From CAVSRC01 sp963730325 (GTDB lineage Bacteria; Pseudomonadota; Alphaproteobacteria; Rhizobiales; Kaistiaceae), in assembly GCA_963730325.1 (NCBI GenBank), contig CAVSRC010000003.1:1-64000 (forward strand): 64,000 nt of DNA. Direction: 5' to 3'. The translations under genes were made by a program, and so were the position numbers. Below the pieces are notes generated by a model. It had not been told where the DNA came from, ran no database searches, and saw only the letters and a program-made list of their open reading frames with translations. This document shows, one piece after another, positions 38,667-50,048 of this stretch. Within the stretch, counting starts at the first letter, position 1. Each line of letters opens with the position of its first letter.

Positions 38667-38700
38667 CGGGATTTCATGGGATATCATGGGATTTCACGGG
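38667..38700. promoter_or_regulatory. MraZ operator: four GGG repeats at 10-base spacing
   Basis: On the plus strand CGGG (38667), TGGG (38677), TGGG (38687) and CGGG (38697) recur every 10 bases, joined by ATTTCA or ATATCA. Known MraZ sites are TGGGN repeats separated by five bases, the same 10-base period. The position is upstream of mraZ. The repeats read on the strand opposite to the gene. The dcw promoter is expected between this site and 38515. Confidence 0.65.
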
Positions 38701-38859
38701 CCGTCAAGGAAATGGCTGGGTTTCGGGTGGCGCCCGGCGACTTTGGCGCATCCGCCATTCAGCAACGGTTAGGCTTAAGAAACGGTTCAAACTGCGGGCA
38801 TCGCCTGCCGGCGGTGACAGCGAGTGGCCTTGCGGCGGCGTCATCGCTAAATAGGTGAG

Positions 38860-39153
38860 ATGAAACGCGACGAAGCCATCGCCAGACTGAAGGAGACCGA
38901 GGCCGCCATCCGCGCCCTCGGAGCGACCTCGCTTTATCTCTACGGTTCGACCGCGCGCGACGAGGCGCAGCCGGACAGCGATGTTGACGTGTTCATAGAA
39001 TACGTCCCGGGGCGTTTCACGATCCTCGATCTGGTCGGCGTTCAGCAGGAATTGTCAGAACGGCTCGGCGTCGAAGTCGATATTGCGACACGCGACGGTC
39101 TCCACCGACGTCTGAAGAAGCGCATCGAGCAGTCGGCGATCCGGATATTCTGA
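38860..39153 (+). CDS. MNT-domain nucleotidyltransferase (MntA-like antitoxin)
   Basis: A 97-residue minimal nucleotidyltransferase. The active site is LYGSTARDEAQPDSDVDVF, the GSx10DxD pattern, at about residues 27-45, with a likely third Asp in VEVDIATRDGL. Proteins of this kind sit next to a HEPN toxin and, in characterised MntA-HepT systems, silence it by adding AMP to a tyrosine. Here the HEPN gene begins two bases after the stop codon. AGGTGAG precedes the ATG. The pair is divergent from mraZ, and lies between mraZ and rnpB, genes that are usually close in related genomes, so insertion is likely. Confidence 0.85.
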   Translation: MKRDEAIARLKETEAAIRALGATSLYLYGSTARDEAQPDSDVDVFIEYVPGRFTILDLVGVQQELSERLGVEVDIATRDGLHRRLKKRIEQSAIRIF

Positions 39154-39154
39154 C

Positions 39155-39508
39155 GTGGCGAAGCTTGTCAGGCCCTACCTCGACGACATCCTCGACGCCA
39201 TTCGCGGCATCGAGGACACCGTGGACGGTCTCAGCTTCGAGACCTACGCCGAAGTCTGGAGTATTCGACGAAGCGTCGAACGCGGCATCGAGATTATTTC
39301 GGAAGCATCACGACGCATCCCGGAGGACCTGCGGCAGACCCAGCCACAGGTGCCGTGGAAACGCATCATCGGCATCGGCAACGTGCTCCGCCACGACTAC
39401 CGGGAGGTCGTCGACCGCGTGATCTATGACCTGACCGGGGAAGAGCTTGAATCTCTCAAGGCCGCCATCCTCGCGATCGAAGCCAGTCTCGACGAGCCTG
39501 ACGAATAG
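39155..39508 (+). CDS. HEPN-domain toxin-like protein (HepT/DUF86)
   Basis: A 117-residue helical protein of the HepT/DUF86 family. The helices include YLDDILDAIRGIEDTVDGL and RSVERGIEIISEASRRIP, then VPWKRIIGIGNVLRHDYREV, where DUF86 proteins carry the RX4-6H ribonuclease motif. Here the Arg four to six residues before His is missing (Gly/Ile instead) and another Arg is next to the His, while the HxY tyrosine (HDY) is kept. Whether it still cuts RNA is therefore open. The start is a GTG two bases after the MNT gene. It is a close relative of the broken HEPN gene at 24996-25348. Confidence 0.85.
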   Translation: MAKLVRPYLDDILDAIRGIEDTVDGLSFETYAEVWSIRRSVERGIEIISEASRRIPEDLRQTQPQVPWKRIIGIGNVLRHDYREVVDRVIYDLTGEELESLKAAILAIEASLDEPDE

Positions 39509-39520
39509 CCCCGAAATGGC

Positions 39521-39551
39521 GGCGCCGCCGACCTCATCGGACGGCGGCGCC
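39521..39551 (-). terminator. Hairpin at the 3' end of rnpB, shared with the HEPN gene
   Basis: A perfect 10-bp stem, GGCGCCGCCG (39521-39530) and CGGCGGCGCC (39542-39551), with an 11-base loop. On the minus strand it is followed by GCCATTTCG and comes just after the RNase P RNA. It also lies 12 bases after the HEPN stop and could end that transcript too. Confidence 0.6.
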
Positions 39552-39554
39552 TCA

Positions 39555-39946
39555 AGCATGCCAGTTGGCCTGTAAGCCGGGTTCTGTGTGGCGGGCTTGC
39601 GCCCGCGTGACGGCCATTCCTCTGGGACGCCCGTTGCCGGACGCCTCAAGCAACCTACCCGGACGGCTGGCCTGGAAACCTGCCGGGGCTTTCGCCCCAC
39701 GCCGTCCCTATTCGGTTTTGCTCCCGGTGGGGTTTACCATGCCGGTCCCGTTGCCGGTCCCGCGGTGGGCTCTTACCCCACCCTTTCACCCTTACCCCGC
39801 AAGCGGGGCGGTTTGCTTTCTGCGGCACTTTCCCTGGGGTCGCCCCCGCCGGCCGTTAGCCGGCACCGTGTTTCCGTGGAGCCCGGACTTTCCTCCCCGG
39901 CGGCCTTTCGGCCCTTGCCGGAGCGGCCGTCCGGCCGACTGACGGG
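39555..39946 (-). ncRNA. rnpB: RNase P RNA (bacterial class A)
   Basis: About 390 bases, the catalytic RNA that trims tRNA 5' leaders. On the minus strand the conserved 5' core reads GAGGAAAGTCCGGGCTCC (complement near 39866-39895) and the 3' core AGAACCCGGCTTACAGGCC (complement near 39569-39587). The outer helix P1 can be drawn: GUCAGUCGGCC (complement of 39933-39943) pairs with GGCCAACUGGC (complement of 39560-39570), with one mismatch in eleven. The ends given are estimates, set by P1. Translated frames on both strands here are not real genes. Confidence 0.93.
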
Positions 39947-39949
39947 CCG

Positions 39950-39978
39950 GAGATGGCACCGCCGCCACCGCCGGTCAA
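39950..39978 (-). promoter_or_regulatory. Candidate promoter of rnpB
   Basis: On the minus strand TTGACC (complement of 39973-39978) and CATCTC (complement of 39950-39955) are separated by exactly 17 bases, and the P1 helix of rnpB begins about 6-7 bases further on. The -35 matches the sigma-70 type well; the -10 is weak. Confidence 0.45.
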
Positions 39979-40135
39979 GGGCCGGGCCTTCAACCGGCGG
40001 TGTAGCCGACGTCACAGCGCGACCACAGGGAACCTGTCATAGGCCGCGCCAGACGATGCCGCCCGCACGGCGCCACCCCATCCGTGGCGCGCCCGGCATC
40101 ACTCCCGCAACATCCATGATTTCGGGGCGACACCC

Positions 40136-40894
40136 ATGCCGATCCAACTTCGCATCGCGCTGTTTTTCGCGCTCGCCTGTGCCTTCACCTGGTGGCCTTT
40201 CGCCATCGCCTATTTCCAGGGAGGCGGCGCGGCGACCAATTTCGCCCTCGGGCCGCTGATCGCGGCGCCGATCACCATCCTGGCAACCGAGGGCCGCGAC
40301 GGCCTGATGGCGTGGCTGAAACGCATCGCCCGTTTCCGCGCGCCGCTCTGGGTCTATGCGACGGCCTTCTTCGGTCCGCTTGGCATCGCCGCATTGTCCA
40401 CGCTGTTCGCCCTGTCGATCGGCACGCCGGCCGGGCCGCTGCCGGTCTATGGCCTCGGCGAACTCGCCTTCTATCTCGGCATCGTGCTCATCGAAGGCCC
40501 CCTGCCCGAGGAGGTCACGTTCCGCGGCTACGGCCAGCACGAGCTGCAGAAGACCATGTCGCCTCTCGCCGCCAGCCTGTGGATCGGCCTCGGCGTTGTG
40601 GTCTGGCACCTGCCGCTGTTCATCGCCGGCGAGGATCCGTGGCTGATCGCGGTCGCGGTGATGGCGGTGAGCGTCGTCTATGCCTGGCTCTATTGCGCAG
40701 GCGGCAGTGTGTGGCCGGTGGTCATTGTCCACTTCACCCACAACTATCTCGGCGCCGGTTTCTTCCAGGAAGTCTTCGCCGGACCCGACCGCATGCCGTT
40801 TATCGCCTTCCTGACCGCCTTCTACGTGGCCTGGGTGGTGCTGATCGTCTGGCGACTGGGGCCCGCGCTCGGACGCAAGCAACAGCCGGCATAG
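40136..40894 (+). CDS. CPBP-family intramembrane metalloprotease
   Basis: A 252-residue, mostly hydrophobic protein with about seven to eight helices, of the CPBP (CAAX protease and bacteriocin-processing, Abi) family. The catalytic motif PEEVTFRGYG has Glu125, Glu126 and Arg130, followed by His158 in VVWHLPLF and HFTHN near residue 200. Bacterial members are intramembrane proteases with mostly unknown targets. The gene stands alone between rnpB and a small secreted protein gene; no bacteriocin or secretion genes are near. The first helix (MPIQLRIALFFALACAFTWW) may look like a signal peptide. Confidence 0.85.
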   Translation: MPIQLRIALFFALACAFTWWPFAIAYFQGGGAATNFALGPLIAAPITILATEGRDGLMAWLKRIARFRAPLWVYATAFFGPLGIAALSTLFALSIGTPAGPLPVYGLGELAFYLGIVLIEGPLPEEVTFRGYGQHELQKTMSPLAASLWIGLGVVVWHLPLFIAGEDPWLIAVAVMAVSVVYAWLYCAGGSVWPVVIVHFTHNYLGAGFFQEVFAGPDRMPFIAFLTAFYVAWVVLIVWRLGPALGRKQQPA

Positions 40895-41161
40895 GCAGGC
40901 GGCTTGCCACGGCTCATGTCGCCGGCTGGCCGCCGGTTTCAGACCCGATTTCCCGGGTCATTCTTCGCCAAAAAAGGGGCATCGACCGCCAAAACAGCCC
41001 AAAATGGCCGAAATTCACACATTTTGGCCGGGTCAGGGACTTTCTCTCGTCAACGAACTTGGTCAACATGTCGCAGTCTGGCGCGTTGTCGCGCGACCGA
41101 AGCGCCCGGACGGCATTTTCACAGCGACAGTCGTCAACTCCAGAGAATTAAGAGGTTAGGA
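40895..41161. other. Intergenic region with an AT-rich inverted repeat
   Basis: 267 bases with no gene. It holds CCAAAATG and CATTTTGG as an inverted pair near 41000-41030, unusually AT-rich for this genome, and a purine-rich leader (GAATTAAGAGGTTAGG) just before the next start codon. It may carry the terminator of the CPBP gene and the promoter of the secreted protein gene. Confidence 0.4.
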
Positions 41162-41596
41162 ATGCATGCAGCTATCAAGGCTCTAGTCGCGGGCGCGCTT
41201 GTCGTGTCCTTCAGCGGTGTACTTCACGCCGATGAATCGACCGCCCCCAAGCCCGCCGATCTCGCCAAGACACAGGCCAAGATGAAGCTCGCCACCGGCA
41301 TCATCACGCTCGGCCGCGCCGACAAGGACCCGTTGATGCTGGTCGTCGGTGCCAAGATCCTGCGCAGCATCGGCACCGTGGGCTACGGCGCACACGCCAG
41401 CGACGCCTACAATGTCTCGGCGATCCTCAAGGAAGCCAAGGCGCTCGCCGGCGACAAGCAGTATCTGCTCGACGAGATCGCGGCGGTTCCCATGGAACGC
41501 GCGGCACACAAGCCGCTTTACTGCAACTGGTACGAAAACTGTAACTTCGACGTGACCGATCCCTACAAGTGCGAATGGGTCAACGTCTGCGATTAG
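41162..41596 (+). CDS. Small secreted protein with cysteine-rich C-terminus
   Basis: A 144-residue protein that I do not recognise. It has a clear Sec signal peptide (MHAAIKALVAGALVVSFSGVLHA, cleavage after about residue 23). The mature part is helical and charged (KTQAKMKLATGIITLGRADKDPL). The last 25 residues contain four cysteines in YCNWYENCNF and YKCEWVNVCD, suggesting two disulfide bonds in the periplasm. GAGG lies before ATG 41162, chosen because an upstream frame to 40904 has no coding character. Confidence 0.7.
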   Translation: MHAAIKALVAGALVVSFSGVLHADESTAPKPADLAKTQAKMKLATGIITLGRADKDPLMLVVGAKILRSIGTVGYGAHASDAYNVSAILKEAKALAGDKQYLLDEIAAVPMERAAHKPLYCNWYENCNFDVTDPYKCEWVNVCD

Positions 41597-41650
41597 GTCT
41601 GTATCGGCGGGCCCGGCCATCCGGCCGGCGTCCGTTCCAGCCGCTTCGTT

Positions 41651-42391
41651 TCAGCCGAGCGCGGCGGCAAGCTTGTCAAGGGTGGCCATCGTCGAGACAT
41701 CGGCGATGCCATCCACCAGCGCCGGACGAAAGTGGCGCTGGAAGGCGGTGACGACGGCCGCCGTCTCTTCGTCGAAATCCGATTCCCCGCCAAGGCCATA
41801 GCCGTAGTCGCGGAATCTCTGCTTGAGGTCGGCGACGTCGGCTCCGCTGTCGCCAAGCTGGAGCAGCGGGCCGGCGACCACAAGCTCCGGCATGACCCAG
41901 TGGCCGATGCCGGCCGCGTTGAGCTCGCCCCAGGGAAACAGCTCGCCGGGATCGTCCTTGCGCATCGGCGCCACGTCGGAATGGGCCAGCACCCGCTCCG
42001 GCGGGATCGCGTGGCGCGAAAGGATGTCGCGGCAGAGCGCGACGACCGCCGCGATCTGGACATGCGGAAAATCGCGATAGCCGAATTCGTGGCCGGGATT
42101 GGCGATCTCGATGCCGATCGAGCGGGAATTGATGTCGGTCTCGCCCGCCCAGAACGCCGCGCCGGCGTGCCAGGCGCGCTCCGCTTCATCGACCATCTGG
42201 ACGATGCGGCCATCCTCGCCGACGAAGTAATGCGCCGAAACGTTCGATTCGGGGTCGGTGAGCCAGGCGAGCGCCCCCGCCTCCGATTCCATGCCGGTGT
42301 AGTGCAGGAGCAGCATATCGACCGGCTTGCCGGTGGCGCGGCCCCCATAATTGGGCGACGGCATCCGGGCATAGGCTGGTTGTGCTGTCAT
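41651..42391 (-). CDS. N-acetylmuramoyl-L-alanine amidase, AmpD-like, with peptidoglycan-binding domain
   Basis: A 246-residue amidase_2 (PGRP-like) enzyme that cleaves between MurNAc and the stem peptide, probably on recycled muropeptides. Zinc ligands expected by comparison with AmpD are His30 (LLLHYTG), His137 (LAHSDVAP) and Asp147 (RKDDPGE). The C-terminal 65 residues (LLQLGDSGADVADLKQRFRDYGYG) form a peptidoglycan-binding domain of PG_binding_1 type, which E. coli AmpD lacks. No signal peptide is visible. It lies 19 bases after djlA, a common pairing in Hyphomicrobiales. Confidence 0.88.
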   Translation of the reverse strand: MTAQPAYARMPSPNYGGRATGKPVDMLLLHYTGMESEAGALAWLTDPESNVSAHYFVGEDGRIVQMVDEAERAWHAGAAFWAGETDINSRSIGIEIANPGHEFGYRDFPHVQIAAVVALCRDILSRHAIPPERVLAHSDVAPMRKDDPGELFPWGELNAAGIGHWVMPELVVAGPLLQLGDSGADVADLKQRFRDYGYGLGGESDFDEETAAVVTAFQRHFRPALVDGIADVSTMATLDKLAAALG

Positions 42392-42410
42392 GGCTTAGCC
42401 TCCCATCAGC

Positions 42411-43118
42411 CTAAACAGACACCACGCGGCCCCACTCCTTTTCGATCCGCTCCCAGGCGCGATTGATGGCCGCCAGGCGATCGTTGGCGACGGCGACGAA
42501 CTCCTCCGGCAGGCCGCGCGCGATCGCCTTGTCGGGATGGTTCTCGACCACCAGAGCGCGATAGGCGCGGCGAATCCGGTCGAACGGCCAATCGCGGCCG
42601 ACGCCAAGTATCAGGTAGGGGTCGCCCTCCTCCGGCACAACATGACGCGCGGCGATCCGCTCGAAATCGGCGTGCGAGAAGCCGAAGATTGCGGCCACCT
42701 GTTCCAGATAGGCCATCTCGGCGTCATGCACGGCGCCGTCGGCCTTGGCGATGACGAACAGGCCGTCGAGCACGTCTTCCAGCGGGCAGCAGTCATCGTC
42801 GTAAAGTTCGGCGACGCGCCGGGCATAGGTATCGAAGCCGGCGACGTCCTGGCGGGCGAGATCGAACAGACGTTCGACATTGCGCTCCTCGCCCGGCGGC
42901 ACGGCAAAGCCGCGCCGGAAGGCGGCGACCTCGTCGGCGGTGACGATGCCGTCCGCCTTGGCCATCTTGGCCGAAAGCGCAATCAGCGCGACCGAGAAGG
43001 CGACCCGGCGGCGCGCCGCCGGATCGCCGGCGAACAGGCCGCCGGCCCAGCCGAACAGCACGCTGAAGGCGCCGGCCCCGCTCTGTGCCGCCTGCCCGAT
43101 CCAGTTCCAAATCGTCAT
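42411..43118 (-). CDS. djlA: DjlA-like protein: TerB domain plus C-terminal J domain
   Basis: A 235-residue co-chaperone. A short hydrophobic N-terminus (IWNWIGQAAQSGAGAFSVLF) could anchor it in the inner membrane. The TerB-like helical domain (about 50-160) includes AKMAKADGIVTADEVAAF and FVIAKADGAVHDAEMAYL. The C-terminal J domain has YLILGVGRDWPFDRIRRAYR and the essential HPD in VVENHPDK, which stimulates DnaK ATP hydrolysis. ATG 43118 is preferred to a start at 43157. It is co-transcribed with the ampD-like gene. Confidence 0.87.
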   Translation of the reverse strand: MTIWNWIGQAAQSGAGAFSVLFGWAGGLFAGDPAARRRVAFSVALIALSAKMAKADGIVTADEVAAFRRGFAVPPGEERNVERLFDLARQDVAGFDTYARRVAELYDDDCCPLEDVLDGLFVIAKADGAVHDAEMAYLEQVAAIFGFSHADFERIAARHVVPEEGDPYLILGVGRDWPFDRIRRAYRALVVENHPDKAIARGLPEEFVAVANDRLAAINRAWERIEKEWGRVVSV

Positions 43119-43228
43119 CGCACCCGCAAGCCTCTTCCATTCCCCGCCACGGCGCAATACGAGAGATGCCTACGGTCTGAACACGCAAGGCGGCAGATTC
43201 TCCGCCCTCCCCTCCGCGAGGCCTGAGA

Positions 43229-43444
43229 ATGAGCGAAGAGCGCGACAAGTATGGTTTCCCTGTCGAGCCGGCAGAACGCATGCAGCAAGTGATGCTGGGC
43301 CTTCATGACCTCTTGGACGAAGCGGGAATGGCTGACTTCCCAGCTGAACTCATTGCCGAACTGAACAGTGTTCGGCTCAAATTCATGGACGAGTTCGAGA
43401 CCCGCTTCCCCGGCTATGGAAAGGGTCGCGCCGTCTGGCGCTGA
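43229..43444 (+). CDS. Small conserved-looking hypothetical protein
   Basis: A 71-residue soluble acidic protein, not recognised. It begins MSEERDKYGFPVEPAERM and has two predicted helices with regular hydrophobic spacing (QQVMLGLHDLLDEAGM and LIAELNSVRLKFMDEF), ending in YGKGRAVWR. Codon use is normal for the window. It is transcribed away from djlA and converges with the secreted protein gene to its right (27 bases between stops). Function unknown. Confidence 0.6.
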   Translation: MSEERDKYGFPVEPAERMQQVMLGLHDLLDEAGMADFPAELIAELNSVRLKFMDEFETRFPGYGKGRAVWR

Positions 43445-43471
43445 TTGTCCGACGACCTTTCGAAACGGGCC

Positions 43472-44098
43472 CTACGGCTTGGTGACGCGCAGCCCCTCGA
43501 AGGCGAAGGACGCCTGGCCCTGATCGGGCGAAGCGGCGAACAGGCCGATCTCCTGGCCTTTTTCCGGCGGCGAGCCGGAGATCTTCTTGAACTCGGTGCC
43601 GTTGACATAGAAGACCGCGTCGCTGCCGGTCGTGGTCACGCGCAACTCGTTGATAGCGCCGTCGCCCTTGTTGACCGATTCGGCATCGGCCCACTTCACC
43701 TGCGCCAGCCACTTGCCGCGCTGCCGGCGCCACACCGAGGCGCGGCCGTTGGGGGCGATCTCGAAGACGTAGAAATTGTTGACGTCCTCGTACCAGAACA
43801 TCAGCCCGGCCTTGGCGTCCATCGGCTCGACCGCGGTAAGCGTGGTCACCGACACGCACATGTCGATGTCGTCGTAGAGCCCTGCGGAATTGGCCCGCCA
43901 CTCATAGGTGCCCGAGGCCGGCATGAGGACCATGTTGCCGTTCTCGAGCTTGACGGTGGCCGACGGGTCGCCCCAGCTCGGCTTGAACTGGTCGAATGAA
44001 TCCTCGAACTGAACATTAAGGCCGGGACAGACGGCCCATGCCGCTCCGGCCGACAGAACCAGCACGAGTGCGGCCAATAGCGGCCGAATGGCATGCAT
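43472..44098 (-). CDS. Secreted protein, concanavalin-like (DUF1080-like) fold
   Basis: A 208-residue exported protein with a Sec signal peptide (MHAIRPLLAALVLVLSAGAAWA). The mature part has alternating beta-strand patterns: MVLMPASGTYEWRAN, AKAGLMFWYEDVNNFYVFEIAPNGRASVWRR and DAVFYVNGTEFKKISG, ending EGLRVTKP. This layout matches the laminin-G/concanavalin-like sandwich of DUF1080-type proteins, which bind or cleave glycans in some cases, though no catalytic residues can be assigned here. It is divergent from the hydantoinase gene. Confidence 0.65.
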   Translation of the reverse strand: MHAIRPLLAALVLVLSAGAAWAVCPGLNVQFEDSFDQFKPSWGDPSATVKLENGNMVLMPASGTYEWRANSAGLYDDIDMCVSVTTLTAVEPMDAKAGLMFWYEDVNNFYVFEIAPNGRASVWRRQRGKWLAQVKWADAESVNKGDGAINELRVTTTGSDAVFYVNGTEFKKISGSPPEKGQEIGLFAASPDQGQASFAFEGLRVTKP

Positions 44099-44210
44099 GC
44101 GAAGGCTACTCCAAGAACACGTCGCCGCGGCGATGCTACAGCCCGCAGCGCGGCATTCCTAGGGCGACGGCGCCGCGGACCTTGAGGCGGACCGGCCCGA
44201 CGTGCCAGTC

Positions 44211-48086
<3,876 letters not shown>

Positions 48087-48215
48087 TCGCGAGCCGCAAA
48101 CGTCGGCACATCAACTGGTAGCGGATTCGCTATGCGACACGCTTAACCAATTGCCTACCCTCCGCGCAGAAATGCCGTTCGATTTCCTCGCAATTTCGCG
48201 GAGAAAGCAGCACAA

Positions 48216-48542
48216 ATGCCGATGGGGATGGCGACCGCAGGTACAGGTGTCGTGACGGAACGAGCACCCGATCCGCCGATCGAAAGGATCCGGCTGGAAA
48301 CGGCGACGAACCACGAGGCGTTCACGCGCCTGAGGGACGGTTTTGCGCAACACGAGGGTGAATATGCCCTGATGAAGTCGGGCATGGTCGTCGACTTCTT
48401 CACCAACCGGCGATCGGCCCTGCTTGCCGGCCAGGAACGCTTCCTCGACCGTCTCTTCTCGGTCCACCGCGTGCTGCCGCACGACCGCCGTCACAGCGGC
48501 GGCATGGCGCCGGCCGACGAGCGGCGCCAAGGCGCTCTCTAG
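48216..48542 (+). CDS. Small hypothetical protein
   Basis: A 108-residue soluble protein, not linked to a named function. The middle NHEAFTRLRDGFAQHEGEYALMK, SGMVVDFFTNRRSALLAGQERF and SVHRVLP looks like a conserved domain seen in short alphaproteobacterial proteins of unknown role, in which a basic loop follows EGEYALMRSG. GGAGAAAG precedes ATG 48216. Its stop codon overlaps that of the next, opposite gene at CTAG (48539-48542). Confidence 0.6.
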   Translation: MPMGMATAGTGVVTERAPDPPIERIRLETATNHEAFTRLRDGFAQHEGEYALMKSGMVVDFFTNRRSALLAGQERFLDRLFSVHRVLPHDRRHSGGMAPADERRQGAL

Positions 48543-48859
48543 CCGGCGACGCGGCCCTCCGGCCGGTACTTGTCCATCACCGCATCGAGCGTCGCGTTGG
48601 TGATGGCGGGGTTCGCCTTCTGCAGGCAGGGCAGCAGGATCGCCTTGTTGGCCCGCTCACGCGCCCCGCTCGCCCGCGTTCCCTTCGGCGCCGGATTGAC
48701 GTTCCGGAAGCAGGCGACGAACTGCTCGGGCGTGACCCCGAGGTCGTGGCTGATGGCGTTGACCGGACGGTTGGGATCGTTGCGCAGGACCGGCTGCGCT
48801 TCGGCGCTCACCGCCACGAGCACAATCCCGGTGGCGATCAGTCCCTTGACGATATGCAT
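48539..48859 (-). CDS. Small exported protein
   Basis: A 106-residue protein with a Sec signal peptide (MHIVKGLIATGIVLVAVSAEA). The mature part has two cysteines (VACFRNVNP and LLPCLQKANP) in a helical context, possibly a disulfide, and ends DAVMDKYRPEGRVAG. I do not recognise the family. ATG 48859 gives the signal peptide directly; an in-frame extension to 48910 adds 17 hydrophilic residues and is less likely. It lies 86 bases beyond the start-side neighbour and converges with the previous gene. Confidence 0.6.
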   Translation of the reverse strand: MHIVKGLIATGIVLVAVSAEAQPVLRNDPNRPVNAISHDLGVTPEQFVACFRNVNPAPKGTRASGARERANKAILLPCLQKANPAITNATLDAVMDKYRPEGRVAG

Positions 48860-48945
48860 GATGGGCTCTCCCGCTTCTCTGGCGTGACGATCGGACAATG
48901 GTGCTGTCACGCGGCGACGCCGGGCGCCCTACGCGGCGACGCGGA

Positions 48946-49968
48946 TCAGCCCGGCCAGCCTTCGATCACCACCTTGCCGATGGTGCGGCCGCTCTCCACC
49001 GCTTCATGGGCCTCGCGCAGCGTTGCCGCGCTGATCGGTTTGAGCCGACGGGTCATCGTCGTGCGCAATCTGCCGGCGTCCACCAGAGCGGCGACTTCGC
49101 GAAGAATCTCGTGCTGGCGGATCATGGTCGCACCGCCGCGCGGACGCACGAACATCAGCTCGAAATGCAGCGCCGCGGCCTTGGAGAAGAGCTTGCCGAA
49201 ATCGGCCGCCTCCATGCCGGCCGGCCCCTCGCCCTCGATCATGCCGATATGCCCCTCGGGCGCGACGATATCGGCGAGCGCCGGAGCGTGAGCCTTGGTG
49301 CCGACGAAGGCGGCGATGACATCGACTGCGGGGAAGCCGAGCGCGGCAAGCTGCGGCTGCAGCGGCTTGCCGTGGTCGATGACATGATGGGCGCCGAGCG
49401 CCTTCACCCAGTCGACCGTCTCGGGCCGCGATGCAGTGGCGATGACGGTCATGCCGGTGAGTGCGCGGGCAAGCTGGATGGCGACCGACCCGACGCCGCC
49501 GGCGCCGCCGACGACAAGCAGCGAGCGGCGGTCGGTCCCCTGCGCCACCCCGATGCGGTCAAAGAGCAGTTCCCAGGCGGTGAGCGCCGTCAGCGGCAGC
49601 GCCGCGGCTTCGGCGAAATCGAGGCTGGCCGGCTTCGGCCCGACGATGCGCGCGTCGACGGCGTGATATTCGGCATCCGAGCCCGGCCGCGCGATGGAGC
49701 CGGCATACCAGACCTCATCGCCCGGCTTGAACAGGCTCACCTCGGCGCCGACTTCCGCCACCGTACCGGCGGCATCGTAGCCGAGCACCTTGACCGCACC
49801 TTCGGGATCGTTGCGGCGCCGGACCTTGGTGTCGACTGGATTGACCGAGACCGCTTCGACCTTGACCAGCAGGTCGTGCGCCCCGGCTACGGGCCGGTCG
49901 ATCTCGACATCGATCAGGGCATCATCGGCAGTAACGGGACGGGCATGGCGATAGGCGACGGCGCGCAT
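48946..49968 (-). CDS. Zinc-type alcohol dehydrogenase-like / quinone oxidoreductase (MDR family)
   Basis: A 340-residue medium-chain reductase. Marks are VEAVSVNPVDTKVRRR (the usual substrate-side start), KVLGYDAAGTVAEVGAEVSLFKPGDEVWYAG, the nucleotide-binding LLVVGGAGGVGSVAIQLA (about 150-167), and SGRTIGKVVIEG near the end. The catalytic zinc ligands of true alcohol dehydrogenases are absent (Asn-Pro-Val-Asp instead of Cys in the first loop), so it is probably an NADPH-dependent quinone or enone reductase of the zinc-free group. ATG 49968 begins MRAVAYRHARPV. Physiological substrate unknown. Confidence 0.87.
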   Translation of the reverse strand: MRAVAYRHARPVTADDALIDVEIDRPVAGAHDLLVKVEAVSVNPVDTKVRRRNDPEGAVKVLGYDAAGTVAEVGAEVSLFKPGDEVWYAGSIARPGSDAEYHAVDARIVGPKPASLDFAEAAALPLTALTAWELLFDRIGVAQGTDRRSLLVVGGAGGVGSVAIQLARALTGMTVIATASRPETVDWVKALGAHHVIDHGKPLQPQLAALGFPAVDVIAAFVGTKAHAPALADIVAPEGHIGMIEGEGPAGMEAADFGKLFSKAAALHFELMFVRPRGGATMIRQHEILREVAALVDAGRLRTTMTRRLKPISAATLREAHEAVESGRTIGKVVIEGWPG

Positions 49969-50048
49969 GAATCTGTTCTCCGGTGGTTGCCGGAGAACAT
50001 AGGGAGCGCCGGCCGCCTTTGGCAGCCCTGCCCGCACACGAAATTGGA

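Noticed and set aside
39565..40259. Open frames of 125 and 223 codons on the plus strand, and 80 codons on the minus strand
   Set aside because: They overlap the RNase P RNA core sequences and P1 helix; coding in this stretch is not credible.
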